DNA of 64,000 nucleotides from Pedobacter sp. (GCA_008015505.1 SSFR01000007.1:62001-126000), one strand, 5' to 3'; counted from the first letter of the stretch, positions 48,581-57,961 are shown. The notes: a model not told the origin generated them from the letters alone. Program-made: numbers and translations.

Positions 48581-50239
48581 TTATAGAACTTTTCCCAATT
48601 CAAAATGCATCCCATCTTTATGTCCATTAAAGTGTCCTCCCCAGAAAAAACCATTGTTGCCAGCAATGGTTACTAATTCGCGTACAGATCCATTTTGTCC
48701 GACCAGGGCAGGCTCACCACCAAATGTGTTCCAGGGAGCATTGATGTCGAAAGCAGTTCCCCAGGCATGGTTACTTAGTGGCCTTGGTGAGCGACTTTGT
48801 GTGCCTCTTATAAATCTGGGGGCATATCCACCCTCAAAAGTTTGTATTCGATCGAGTAAGCCGGCAGCTTCCCAAGCAGCCCAAAGTCTAATTAATGCAT
48901 CGGCTCCCAATCGGTGAAACGCGATCGTGCCATTTTGTATAGTTTGGTTGCCAAATCGTTTGCCGTTTAATTGGGGGATGCTCACATTGGTGATATTTGT
49001 GTTGCGCCAATCCCCTAGGACTCGGATGCCATCGCCGTTAAAAGTCGATGGATCAGGCTCGTAGTCAAAGTGTCCATAAATTTGTAGTCTTTCGCTTGTG
49101 TTATAGGGCCTGATGGTAGTGGGGCGTTCTGGATAATTGGTACTATGAATATCAACAGTTAATGAGTTAGATGTTGTTGATAGATTGGGTGGGGCTGTAT
49201 TTACTTGATTTGTGTTTGATTTTTTTTGAATATCTTCGAGATCGTGTAAAAATTCAGTAGGATCAAAATCCATCTCACTACTTAATTTTTTGTTTGATTT
49301 GGGCTGTTTGCTTACCGTTTTTTTTACCTGGTTTATTTTTTTCTCAGTTTGATTGATAGCGTCCAGATCATCAAAGCGCTTCTCGAGTTCACTGGTGTTT
49401 AGAGGGATGGTTCCCAGGTTATAGGCATTGGCATACTGCATATTTTCCTTGATGCGATCGAAGATAGCATGCGGATTTTCTGATGGATCAGCTTGTTTTG
49501 TTTTGGGTGCATTTGGTTCGATTGATTGTTGTTTACCCAATTCACTTCTGTCCACTGTTTTTCCTGATGCTGAGTCGTACACTTTTTGACCTGAAAGAAT
49601 GGCTTGTAGGTCATTGATTAACTCTTGTTCTTTGGCCGATTGTGTTTCGCTGGTATTAGGGTTAGCTAGAGGTTGATGATCGGGAGCAGATGTTCGCGTT
49701 TGATTAATGTTTGATTCAAGGGGAAATGTTGGCGGTGCGTCGTATGTATTTAAAGATTGAGCTTGGGCGCTTAGTGTATTACTGGAGGCGAAGGGCTCTA
49801 ATATGCTGGTTTGATATTCTTGATCTGTGCCTGTCGGATTAGAATTGATGGGTTGATTGGATAATGTGGGATCACTCGAGTAATAGGACAGAGAATTGAT
49901 AACATCGTGGTTATTCTCTATCGTATTGAACGATTTTGTAATATAGTTGGAAGAGCTATCTGCAGGAGAAAAGGAATAGCCCACCACATATTCTTCTTCT
50001 TCTGATTCATTAGGGGTAGACTGTTCTACCACATATTCTTCTTCTGACTCACCTGGCAGTGCTGATGCCTGCACAATATATTCTTCCTCAATGGATTGCC
50101 CATAGGCACGTAGTGGTTGTGGAATCACTCCCCCGTCATCAAAATTAGTTGCTGTGGTTATTTTTATTTTTTTATTAAATCCATAATAGTCACTGAGCAA
50201 ATCGTCATAGTTGTCAAATAATTTCCGCTTCCTTTTCAT
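48581..50239 (-). CDS. M15-family peptidase with long low-complexity N-terminal region
   Basis: C-terminal LSNHAWGTAFDINAPWNTFGGEP...GGHFNGHKDGMHFELGKVL; N-terminal (E)EEY(I/V)V repeats. Confidence 0.75.
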   Translation of the reverse strand: MKRKRKLFDNYDDLLSDYYGFNKKIKITTATNFDDGGVIPQPLRAYGQSIEEEYIVQASALPGESEEEYVVEQSTPNESEEEEYVVGYSFSPADSSSNYITKSFNTIENNHDVINSLSYYSSDPTLSNQPINSNPTGTDQEYQTSILEPFASSNTLSAQAQSLNTYDAPPTFPLESNINQTRTSAPDHQPLANPNTSETQSAKEQELINDLQAILSGQKVYDSASGKTVDRSELGKQQSIEPNAPKTKQADPSENPHAIFDRIKENMQYANAYNLGTIPLNTSELEKRFDDLDAINQTEKKINQVKKTVSKQPKSNKKLSSEMDFDPTEFLHDLEDIQKKSNTNQVNTAPPNLSTTSNSLTVDIHSTNYPERPTTIRPYNTSERLQIYGHFDYEPDPSTFNGDGIRVLGDWRNTNITNVSIPQLNGKRFGNQTIQNGTIAFHRLGADALIRLWAAWEAAGLLDRIQTFEGGYAPRFIRGTQSRSPRPLSNHAWGTAFDINAPWNTFGGEPALVGQNGSVRELVTIAGNNGFFWGGHFNGHKDGMHFELGKVL

Positions 50240-50250
50240 GGTGGTAGGGG

Positions 50251-51003
50251 TTAAATGCGAATGTTCATTTTTACGATAGCGTAGGGGTCTAGGGTTAAGA
50301 TCAATTCATTTTCTTGCCCTGAGATATGACTTTTATTTAAAGCTATCTTGAGTTCATCAGAGCTGGAGTGAACTACTTCAGCAAGTTTATTGTTTAATAC
50401 AGCCACAGGTGGATAGTTTTGATTAAGGGAAAAATTTTGTCCTTTGAGATGTAGATAAGGCAGATTGTTGTCATCTAAGGATAAACTCACTGACCGTACC
50501 ATAGGTGGATTTTGGTTTCGTCTAGATTTTTGTATTTGATTGGCTAAGGTTTTGAAATCGATGGTATCATCGGATACACGTGCGATGTCTACTTTTTTAC
50601 TTTCGAGCTGATTGAGATCATCGACTGATGTGACCCCTATTTTGCGAAGTTTGTTTTTAGTTTTTTGGTCGATGTTGATTTGGTCAATGGATGTATCTCC
50701 CTTTACATTGGTCATTTTAGTAGTTGCTCGAACCTGTTGATCGGTGATGGAACCAAGTTGTATATTCACTTTTGATGCGCCTTGTTGTCCGGGTTGGGCA
50801 GTAATAAATTTGATGTTATCTCCATCAAATGTGGGGAAGATATTGAGATCGATAGCTAAATCTTTGACTGTATAAGTTAGTTGTTTGTTGATTGCCTTGA
50901 TTGCTAGGGTTTCGCGTGTTTTGTCAAGCTCAACTACGAGTGAGTCGACAAAATCTTCCAGATTCCAATAGGTATTATTGCTATTATTGGTTTCGGTTGC
51001 CAT
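50251..51003 (-). CDS. hypothetical protein: Trypco2-like N-terminal, HhH-like middle, IPT/TIG-like C-terminal
   Basis: LEDFVDSLVVELDKTRE...GASKVNIQLGSI; KLRKIGVTSVDDLNQLESKKV; PYLHLKGQNFSLNQNYPPVAVLNNKLAEVV. Confidence 0.5.
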   Translation of the reverse strand: MATETNNSNNTYWNLEDFVDSLVVELDKTRETLAIKAINKQLTYTVKDLAIDLNIFPTFDGDNIKFITAQPGQQGASKVNIQLGSITDQQVRATTKMTNVKGDTSIDQINIDQKTKNKLRKIGVTSVDDLNQLESKKVDIARVSDDTIDFKTLANQIQKSRRNQNPPMVRSVSLSLDDNNLPYLHLKGQNFSLNQNYPPVAVLNNKLAEVVHSSSDELKIALNKSHISGQENELILTLDPYAIVKMNIRI

Positions 51004-51259
51004 CTTCCAGATGTGTTTTAGCTTTTAGCGTGATGTTATGGTATGATGGACGAAAAGAGGTATCAACTCGGTATAAAGGGGGGATTGCCCCGATGGTTAC
51101 CTTCCCATTTTCATCCACAACGATGTCGAGTTCAACCGGTGTCCCTATCTCAATTTCGTCGATGTAGAAATGAATGCCATTGTCCTCATCGTTGATATTA
51201 CCTTTGATATCAAGCACTTTTTCAATGATTTGTCCGAAACTGATGAATGCGCTATCCAT
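50984..51259 (-). CDS. hypothetical small protein, possibly related to the Trypco2-like fold
   Basis: Overlaps neighbours by 20 bp and 8 bp; IDEIEIGTPVELDIVVDENGKVTIGAIPPLYRVDTSFRPSYHNITLKAK. Confidence 0.5.
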   Translation of the reverse strand: MDSAFISFGQIIEKVLDIKGNINDEDNGIHFYIDEIEIGTPVELDIVVDENGKVTIGAIPPLYRVDTSFRPSYHNITLKAKTHLEDGNRNQ

Positions 51260-51434
51260 TAGATTGTGGTTTGATGTTAACCGGTGTTAGCGCTACTTTA
51301 GTATTGATTTCAATATCAAAACCATCAAAATGGTATTCCACTTCGAGATTTTCACTTGATTTTGAATCCAAGCTGTCTGTGTCCTTATCGTCGGTCATAT
51401 AACGAACTAGTGGGTCATAAGTAGTGTTTATCAT
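51252..51434 (-). CDS. hypothetical small protein
   Basis: 60 aa ORF overlapping next CDS by 8 bp. Confidence 0.45.
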   Translation of the reverse strand: MINTTYDPLVRYMTDDKDTDSLDSKSSENLEVEYHFDGFDIEINTKVALTPVNIKPQSNG

Positions 51435-51450
51435 GGTAGTGGTGTGTTAG

Positions 51451-53517
51451 TTAATTATTGTTTGATTTTAATCCTAAAATCCGGGCACTTATGGGCAATG
51501 GAAATTTAATTTTAACAGGTGTGATATGGCTGGCATATCCATTTTCATTGAGTGACTCAATTTTACCTAAAGTCAATTCGGTTAGTTTAAAAATGGGTAT
51601 TACCCAAATGGTTCCCTGCTCGTAGGATTTGCCTTTAAGTTTGATATTGTGTATCAATTCAGAGGCGTTCGTTCGTGTGAAATCTAGGTTTTTAAGGGCA
51701 TTTAGTTTTTCTTCGTCCAATAATTTTTCGCCATCCCATCCATCCATGAGTTTATTTATTTCGGATAAACTTAATTCGATTCCAGCTTTCATCTTTCCAG
51801 CTGTGGTATCAATTAGACTTTCTTTGTCTTTAGGTTCGATGGATAACTTGGTGTCGGTTAATCCATTGGATGTATGATCGGGGGCGATGGAGAAGGTATA
51901 TTTTAGATCCACTTCTAGTTCCCAGCTAAACTTTTTCTTTCCTGTGACGGGTGATTGCCATATTTTGTTCCAAAAGCTTCGATATAGTTTCATATCGCTA
52001 AGCTCTTTTTCTTGTGAAACGGTTGTTCCTTGATCTTGGAAAAAGTATTGTCCTACAAATAGGGCATGACATGAGCCAACAGCTTTGAATTCTTTTTGCC
52101 CTTTCGTTAACCAGCGCATCTCGACAAAAATGTCTAGGGCATTTTGTAGCGGAATACTGGCGAGCTCATTTTTCGAAAACTCGAAGTCGGAAATGGTATT
52201 GGCAATGACATCTTTTCTTTTAAAGGTTTTGATGAGATAAATTTTTTGAGTAGTTGTATCCTTAAAGGAAAAGGTATAGATGGCTTTTGGTAATGGGCTT
52301 TTAGGGGTAGTGGGGGTGTTGATTTTTATTTTGAAAATAATTCGATCGCTTTTTTGTAGGATGAGTGTGTCTTGGCCTATATACTTTTGCGGTTCTAAAT
52401 TTTCGAATGTGAGTAATACATTATTGCTAAGTGTGAATGCTTCGGTATTTAATAAGCTATGTGCAGTAGCTACAGCTGGAGTAGGTGCCGGAGCTGGTGC
52501 AGCTGCGGGTTGATTTTGTAGTTGAGCCAATAATTGAGCTAAAACTGCCGGATCAATTGTTTGCGCAGGATTTTGTCCCGTGGATGCTTGATTTTGTAGT
52601 AGTTGTTGCATCATTAATCGGCGCTGTACTTCACTGGCTAGGCCTGACATGAGCTGATTATTGGCTTGTTGAACTTGTAGCCGATGCTGTTGCGTAGCGT
52701 TGACTAGCTGAGGAAGTAGTTGTAGTCCTTGCTGTATAATTGGGCCTGCTAGTGTTGCAAGCAGGGCATCGTCAATACCGAAAACCATGGCGTTAGACAA
52801 AGGGCCATTATTTTGACCATTCATAAATCGGTTCGAGATATGATGGTCCTGGTGAAATATAGATTGTTGGGTGCTTACGCCTGTTAGGGATGGTAATAAA
52901 GCCCTTAACAAGCTGGAAAGTATACCTGCAATATTGGTTGATTGTTGTGTTGTTTGTACGGTATTGCTGCCGGTATTCGGGTTTGAAGCATTTCCATTGG
53001 GCTGGGTCAATAGATTGATAGCCGCAGGCAGGACAGCTCGGGCTACATTGCCAATGAGCTCCTCAAAGGAGTATTGCGTAGCCAATTCCTGTTGATTTTT
53101 ACTGATGCTTCTACTTGGATTGAACGTTAACTGACTCATTGGTATGCTTGCGATTGTTGATATCCCAAAATTTGTTGTGTTTATTTCCTTTAATGCAAAA
53201 GGGATTTTAACGACATCAGATACAGCTAGAGATTTGCCCTTTTCGTCTTTTGCACTAATTAATTGGATATAACAGCTAGTTCTATTAAAATAATTTTTAG
53301 GTAATCGTATTTCTTCTGAGGTATCACCCATGAAGAAGGTTTTCTTTTTTGCTTTAAAAGGGGTGGAGCGCGTAATATTTGCAACCCATTGGATACCACC
53401 CCTTACATCGGTATTTTGTCCAATAGTAAATTTATAAAAGGTGTTTGTGCCAATGTCTATTTTAAATCGGTAATGGTTTTTATCGGCTGCGCCCCAATGT
53501 AAAATAGCTAATGCCAT
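51451..53517 (-). CDS. large hypothetical protein with two beta-rich segments and a Q/A/P-rich linker
   Basis: 688 aa; YRFKIDIGTNTFYKFTIGQNTDVRGGIQWVANITRS; QLLQNQASTGQNPAQTIDPAVLAQLLAQLQNQPAAAPAPAPTP. Confidence 0.6.
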   Translation of the reverse strand: MALAILHWGAADKNHYRFKIDIGTNTFYKFTIGQNTDVRGGIQWVANITRSTPFKAKKKTFFMGDTSEEIRLPKNYFNRTSCYIQLISAKDEKGKSLAVSDVVKIPFALKEINTTNFGISTIASIPMSQLTFNPSRSISKNQQELATQYSFEELIGNVARAVLPAAINLLTQPNGNASNPNTGSNTVQTTQQSTNIAGILSSLLRALLPSLTGVSTQQSIFHQDHHISNRFMNGQNNGPLSNAMVFGIDDALLATLAGPIIQQGLQLLPQLVNATQQHRLQVQQANNQLMSGLASEVQRRLMMQQLLQNQASTGQNPAQTIDPAVLAQLLAQLQNQPAAAPAPAPTPAVATAHSLLNTEAFTLSNNVLLTFENLEPQKYIGQDTLILQKSDRIIFKIKINTPTTPKSPLPKAIYTFSFKDTTTQKIYLIKTFKRKDVIANTISDFEFSKNELASIPLQNALDIFVEMRWLTKGQKEFKAVGSCHALFVGQYFFQDQGTTVSQEKELSDMKLYRSFWNKIWQSPVTGKKKFSWELEVDLKYTFSIAPDHTSNGLTDTKLSIEPKDKESLIDTTAGKMKAGIELSLSEINKLMDGWDGEKLLDEEKLNALKNLDFTRTNASELIHNIKLKGKSYEQGTIWVIPIFKLTELTLGKIESLNENGYASHITPVKIKFPLPISARILGLKSNNN

Positions 53518-53528
53518 AATTTCGAGCT

Positions 53529-54575
53529 TTATCTGCTAGGTCCAGCTGCTGCAGGAATACCCGGTACGCCAGCTGCTGGTGTTGCAGGTTTTAGGGCTGC
53601 TATACCACCGTCTGCATACATGTTGGCAAAGTTGTCCAGTTTGAAGTAGTCTGTTTTGAACTTGATATTAACATGTCCTTTTAAGGTGGCTGATAAATCG
53701 TCTGTTGCTTTTTTGTCTGATGTGTTTACTTGGATATTGGTATTAGTTATATCAATAGAACCACTTGGCCCTCCAAAGATGCTTCCCAATATGCCGCCGT
53801 CCATCTCCATATGCGAGGAAACCGTATTGATGTTTTGGTCATCATGGTGCGCTGTACTGGCACGTGTTGCTTTGATTGAAAACTCCACCGCAGCATCGAT
53901 CTCTCCTTTTTCAACGACTAATCGGGTAACACCCATTAGGAGTACTTCGCGTAGTGCTGCTCGATGTTCTTTGGCCATCATTAGCTTGGCTTCAAACAAG
54001 TCTTTCTTTACCTCGGCATCTTCCATGTCGTGCTTATCCCCATCTGGATTAGTGAGGACTAGTTTACTACTGCCGTCGGCATTTTTTTCGGTGCTGATAT
54101 TGTATTTATCTCCTTTTGACTCAGCCATATGACCAAAGGCATCTTCGTCTTTTACTTTTTTGATAAAATCGCCAGCATCTTTGGTCGCCTCTTTCATCAG
54201 CTTGATATAGCTATCGGTTTGGGTTTTCATCACCTTGAGGTTGGCATCAAAGACCGCTTTAAGTAGGTCGGCAACAAATTTGGGGAAGTCAACTGAGTCA
54301 ACTAATTCCTTAAAGGATTGTGTATCGCCTTTGAATGCAGGATCATAACCTTTGTAGCCCATATCCTTGCCACTGTCTGTGGCCATACTTTCGGCAATCC
54401 CATGATTACGCATTTCCTTTGAGGCATAATCATCAACTAGAGATTGATAAATACTTTTTTGTGAATCAAAGGGCATTTGTTTAAAAACATCACTCATGGC
54501 TAGCACTTCACGTGCTTTAGCCCGTGCATTATTTTTGATTTGCTCGACAGAAGGCAAGATGTTTATTTGATTCAT
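53529..54575 (-). CDS. hypothetical protein, helical with beta-rich C-terminal portion
   Basis: 348 aa; FPKFVADLLKAVFDANLKVMKTQTDSYIKLMKEATKD; NTNIQVNTSDKKATDDLSATLKGHVNIKFKTDYFKLDNFANM. Confidence 0.6.
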   Translation of the reverse strand: MNQINILPSVEQIKNNARAKAREVLAMSDVFKQMPFDSQKSIYQSLVDDYASKEMRNHGIAESMATDSGKDMGYKGYDPAFKGDTQSFKELVDSVDFPKFVADLLKAVFDANLKVMKTQTDSYIKLMKEATKDAGDFIKKVKDEDAFGHMAESKGDKYNISTEKNADGSSKLVLTNPDGDKHDMEDAEVKKDLFEAKLMMAKEHRAALREVLLMGVTRLVVEKGEIDAAVEFSIKATRASTAHHDDQNINTVSSHMEMDGGILGSIFGGPSGSIDITNTNIQVNTSDKKATDDLSATLKGHVNIKFKTDYFKLDNFANMYADGGIAALKPATPAAGVPGIPAAAGPSR

Positions 54576-54696
54576 ATTTATTCGTGTTAGTGGTAAATAC
54601 TTTTTACTGCTATAAGCCTTAAGACACTTATCGTAAATTAAGGACAGATTGAATTATATACCGTTCCTCCCTTTAGAGGGGGGCGTGGGTTAGACT

Positions 54697-56643
54697 TTAA
54701 AAAGCCCATTCATCTTTGCTACTGTTATCTGTTCTGGCATCGGTTTTATTATTGGAATCCGTATCGCTGTCTTTATCTCGATCTCTGGTCTTGTCTTTAT
54801 TTTCGGGTTGTTTATCATCATTGTCATCATCAAATGATTGCAGTTGTGCCTGAGTGATAATATAGGCATCCACATTGCTAATAAAGTCTGAGAAATTTTT
54901 ATCGTCTTCAAACGAAGCTGGATTATATTTGGCTATCGAGTCGAATATTTCAAATCCTAGTTTAGCTTTATTATAAAGGATGGTTGTTTTGGGTCTCTGT
55001 TGTTTCATGCCTTCATAGAGCAGCTCTACTACCTTCCACCAGGTGCCTCCAGCGGGGACTAATTGTTGCACGATTTCTGGGTGGTTTAATACCCTTTTGA
55101 TAATAAAATTCAATTCTTCGTAAATAATGGGGGTAATCACATTAGCCATTCCTGAGCAATGGGTAGAAAGATTGTATTGCAAGTCTTCTACCGCTTGCAT
55201 GATGGGTTGTCTAGACACATAGCTTTCAGGATTTGGGCTTTCTTGGGCACGTTGAATGTATTTAGCTCCTTCCATGATGAGGATCTTGAAGAGTTTATTA
55301 AACTCTTTATTGACGATCACATCTTCGGTAATTTGGCCAGATCCATAATTAAATACCTGCTTATAAAACATGTATCGTTCTGTTGGTCGTGTACGATCAA
55401 CAATTTTTCCGTTGAGGATATTGGTGAACTTGTTCGAGAATACATATAACTGAAGGTCTTCGCGCAGCGTTTTGTCCGAAATTTGAATCGTTCCTCGGAT
55501 CATGAATTTATGCGTGAAGTAATTCATTACGTCAAAAATATTTAGCTCGTCGCCCAGTGTCATTGAATAAAACATTTGTGCAGCGCAACGGATATTATTA
55601 ATGGCAATGGTTACTGTTGAGGCTTGTTCATCTAAAAAGTCGACATCAAAATCAGAAGCAGGTTGGCTATCACTAGTGGACCCATTGCCATTACTCGACA
55701 CTTCCATCAGCGATGGATTGTTCTTAATGTCATTAAGAAAAATGGGTGCTAAACTGTCGTAGTTTGCTTTGGTTACTGGAATGATCGAGTGTTTGATTTC
55801 ATAAATCAGCGGCTGAATCAGTTCAGCAGGAATGGTGGTTCGATTATATAATGCCGAGCCATCTATTAAGGACAGCTCTTTGCTATTGGTAATATAGTCT
55901 TCGAGCTTGCTATGAACTAATGGGCCGAATGTAAGGGATGACAATGCAGGATTGGTATTTAAAATAGCCTTGATGATCAGGTCATCCGATGAGTTATAAT
56001 GAACATCTACTTTTTCGGCATTGATGTATTGGCGGGCTGCACTGATTTGTGTGTATTTGAGAATGTTTCGTAGCCCATTTGCATTCCCAAAAATAAAATT
56101 AATCAGTCCATTGATTTCTGTATTGCCTGCAATCACATAGCTGTAAGCCAATAGATAGTCAACAATGGCAGGATAGGTTAATAGGGTCTTGGTATTGTTA
56201 TCAAAGTTAGTCCATAGATTTTCATTGATCTGGGTATTAAAGCTGTATTTTAACAACGATAATGGAGCAGTGGCATCAATATATTCTTCGATGGTTTGTA
56301 GATTAGCGCTGTTGTTTGAGGAAGAAATATTGTAAATATTTTCCAATAAACTGTCTGATCCTTCCCATTGATTGCTGTCTTGATGCTTGGTTCCAAAGCA
56401 GCGGGGACTTAATTGTTTAATTAATAGGTCTGCTGGGAGCATGCCATCTATGCCGGTTTTTGTTTTGACATTGTCAGGGCTCTGTTGTTTGGCTAGAAAG
56501 ACGGGCTTTGCTAAGAGTGTGTTTAATGCGACAAGTTGACTTTTGACATTGGAATCTACTGCTGCATCGACACCATTGGTAGTTACGTTTGCCCTGCGAA
56601 TCTTAACTCCGCCTGTTGAAGGAAGAACAATGTTTGTTGCCAT
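54697..56643 (-). CDS. large hypothetical protein with acidic/basic low-complexity C-terminal tail
   Basis: 648 aa; C-terminal DDDNDDKQPENKDKTRDRDKDSDTDSNNKTDARTDNSSKDEWAF. Confidence 0.6.
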   Translation of the reverse strand: MATNIVLPSTGGVKIRRANVTTNGVDAAVDSNVKSQLVALNTLLAKPVFLAKQQSPDNVKTKTGIDGMLPADLLIKQLSPRCFGTKHQDSNQWEGSDSLLENIYNISSSNNSANLQTIEEYIDATAPLSLLKYSFNTQINENLWTNFDNNTKTLLTYPAIVDYLLAYSYVIAGNTEINGLINFIFGNANGLRNILKYTQISAARQYINAEKVDVHYNSSDDLIIKAILNTNPALSSLTFGPLVHSKLEDYITNSKELSLIDGSALYNRTTIPAELIQPLIYEIKHSIIPVTKANYDSLAPIFLNDIKNNPSLMEVSSNGNGSTSDSQPASDFDVDFLDEQASTVTIAINNIRCAAQMFYSMTLGDELNIFDVMNYFTHKFMIRGTIQISDKTLREDLQLYVFSNKFTNILNGKIVDRTRPTERYMFYKQVFNYGSGQITEDVIVNKEFNKLFKILIMEGAKYIQRAQESPNPESYVSRQPIMQAVEDLQYNLSTHCSGMANVITPIIYEELNFIIKRVLNHPEIVQQLVPAGGTWWKVVELLYEGMKQQRPKTTILYNKAKLGFEIFDSIAKYNPASFEDDKNFSDFISNVDAYIITQAQLQSFDDDNDDKQPENKDKTRDRDKDSDTDSNNKTDARTDNSSKDEWAF

Positions 56644-56656
56644 TGGATTTCGGTTT

Positions 56657-57961
56657 TTAAGATAACATGTTGTTTAATAATTTGAATGAATCAGCCAGAT
56701 TGAGTAAGCCAAAACCTGATCTGATATCCCGTACTTTATCGGTGAGTCGGTCGGATGTATTTCTCAGGATGTAATTGATTTGCCGATTTGATAGTTTGAT
56801 GCCTTTTTCGTTAGCTAATGATTTCATTAGTCCAATGGAGCCACTTACAAATGGCGAAGCCTGTGATGTCCCAGATAGATAAGCGTATTTGCTGTCTGGA
56901 AACGAGCTATAGATATGATAGCCAGGTGCAACTAGTGTAATGGGGGCCCCATAGGAAGTGAAACTAGTTACTTGTCCAGTTAAATCAACAGCGCCAACAG
57001 CAATGACTCCATTTAAAGCAGCTGGATAATACATTTCTTGGGTACCGTCATTTCCACTGGCAGCTACAATGGTCACATTTTTATTGATGGCATAGTTAAC
57101 GACATCTTCGTGTGGCAAACCGCCGCCAGTGTGTTTGATGCCTAGACTCATATTAATGACGTCGGCACCATGATCTACGGCCCATTTAATTCCGTTGTTG
57201 ATGTTATCCACGATGCCTGCCCCAACGATGTGATTGCCAGTTCTCATGGGTGCGAGTACTCTGCATGAGAGTATACTGCACCCTGGGGCAATGCCTTCGC
57301 TCATATTTAAGCCTTTTGCGGCAATAATACCTGTTACATGTGTACCATGTCCTACTTTATCTTCATCTGAATCATCGTGTAGGCCAGTTACTTCGCCTAT
57401 AAAGGAAGTGGTATCTAAACCTTGTAGGTTGACAAAATCTTTATGTTGGATGACCTGATCTTTAAATTCAGGGTGTTTGATATCAATGCCTGTGTCTAGT
57501 ACGGCTACCTTGATTTGCTTGGTGCCTTTGGTCCAAGCTTTGGCATAGGGCAGATAAATCATTTTAGCAACAGCGTCTTCATCTGCGTAAGTAAATGTAG
57601 TAGATGTACTGGGGATAGGAGTAGTTCCTATTGTGATTGGATGAACATAGGTTACAAAAGGTAACGTACGGATTTGGTGGATGAGTCTATCGGGCAGTGT
57701 TCCGTCTTCTTGTAAAATGATTCGGAATGTTAGGTGAAAGCCGGATAATATTTCTTCATAATTCCAGCCGTTGGCATGTGCTTTATATTGTCTAGTTACC
57801 CAAAATTTAAAACCGGATTGGATTAGTAATCTATCTAAAGTGGGTTCAAATTTTTCAATCACCACACTTTTGTCTGTAATAAAATTTTCCCAATAGGGAA
57901 TATTGGCTGGCAGCGTGGCCAGCGAGTTGGGCTTTATTTTAATAATAAAGTGTTCTTTCAC
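56657..57961 (-). CDS. S8 subtilisin-like serine protease without obvious signal peptide
   Basis: Catalytic triad contexts VAVLDTGIDIKHPEF, GHGTHVTGIIAAKG, LSGTSQASPFVSGS. Confidence 0.9.
   Translation of the reverse strand: MKEHFIIKIKPNSLATLPANIPYWENFITDKSVVIEKFEPTLDRLLIQSGFKFWVTRQYKAHANGWNYEEILSGFHLTFRIILQEDGTLPDRLIHQIRTLPFVTYVHPITIGTTPIPSTSTTFTYADEDAVAKMIYLPYAKAWTKGTKQIKVAVLDTGIDIKHPEFKDQVIQHKDFVNLQGLDTTSFIGEVTGLHDDSDEDKVGHGTHVTGIIAAKGLNMSEGIAPGCSILSCRVLAPMRTGNHIVGAGIVDNINNGIKWAVDHGADVINMSLGIKHTGGGLPHEDVVNYAINKNVTIVAASGNDGTQEMYYPAALNGVIAVGAVDLTGQVTSFTSYGAPITLVAPGYHIYSSFPDSKYAYLSGTSQASPFVSGSIGLMKSLANEKGIKLSNRQINYILRNTSDRLTDKVRDIRSGFGLLNLADSFKLLNNMLS

Noticed and set aside
53656-54132. 158 aa plus-strand ORF inside 53529-54575
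   Set aside because: Antisense, Ser/Leu-rich shadow ORF; the minus-strand CDS fits the operon.
46566-57961. Calling the nine-gene cluster an eCIS, T6SS or tailocin
   Set aside because: No recognisable sheath, tube (gp19-like), baseplate, spike or AAA+ ATPase motif was seen; only hydrolases with that flavour are present.
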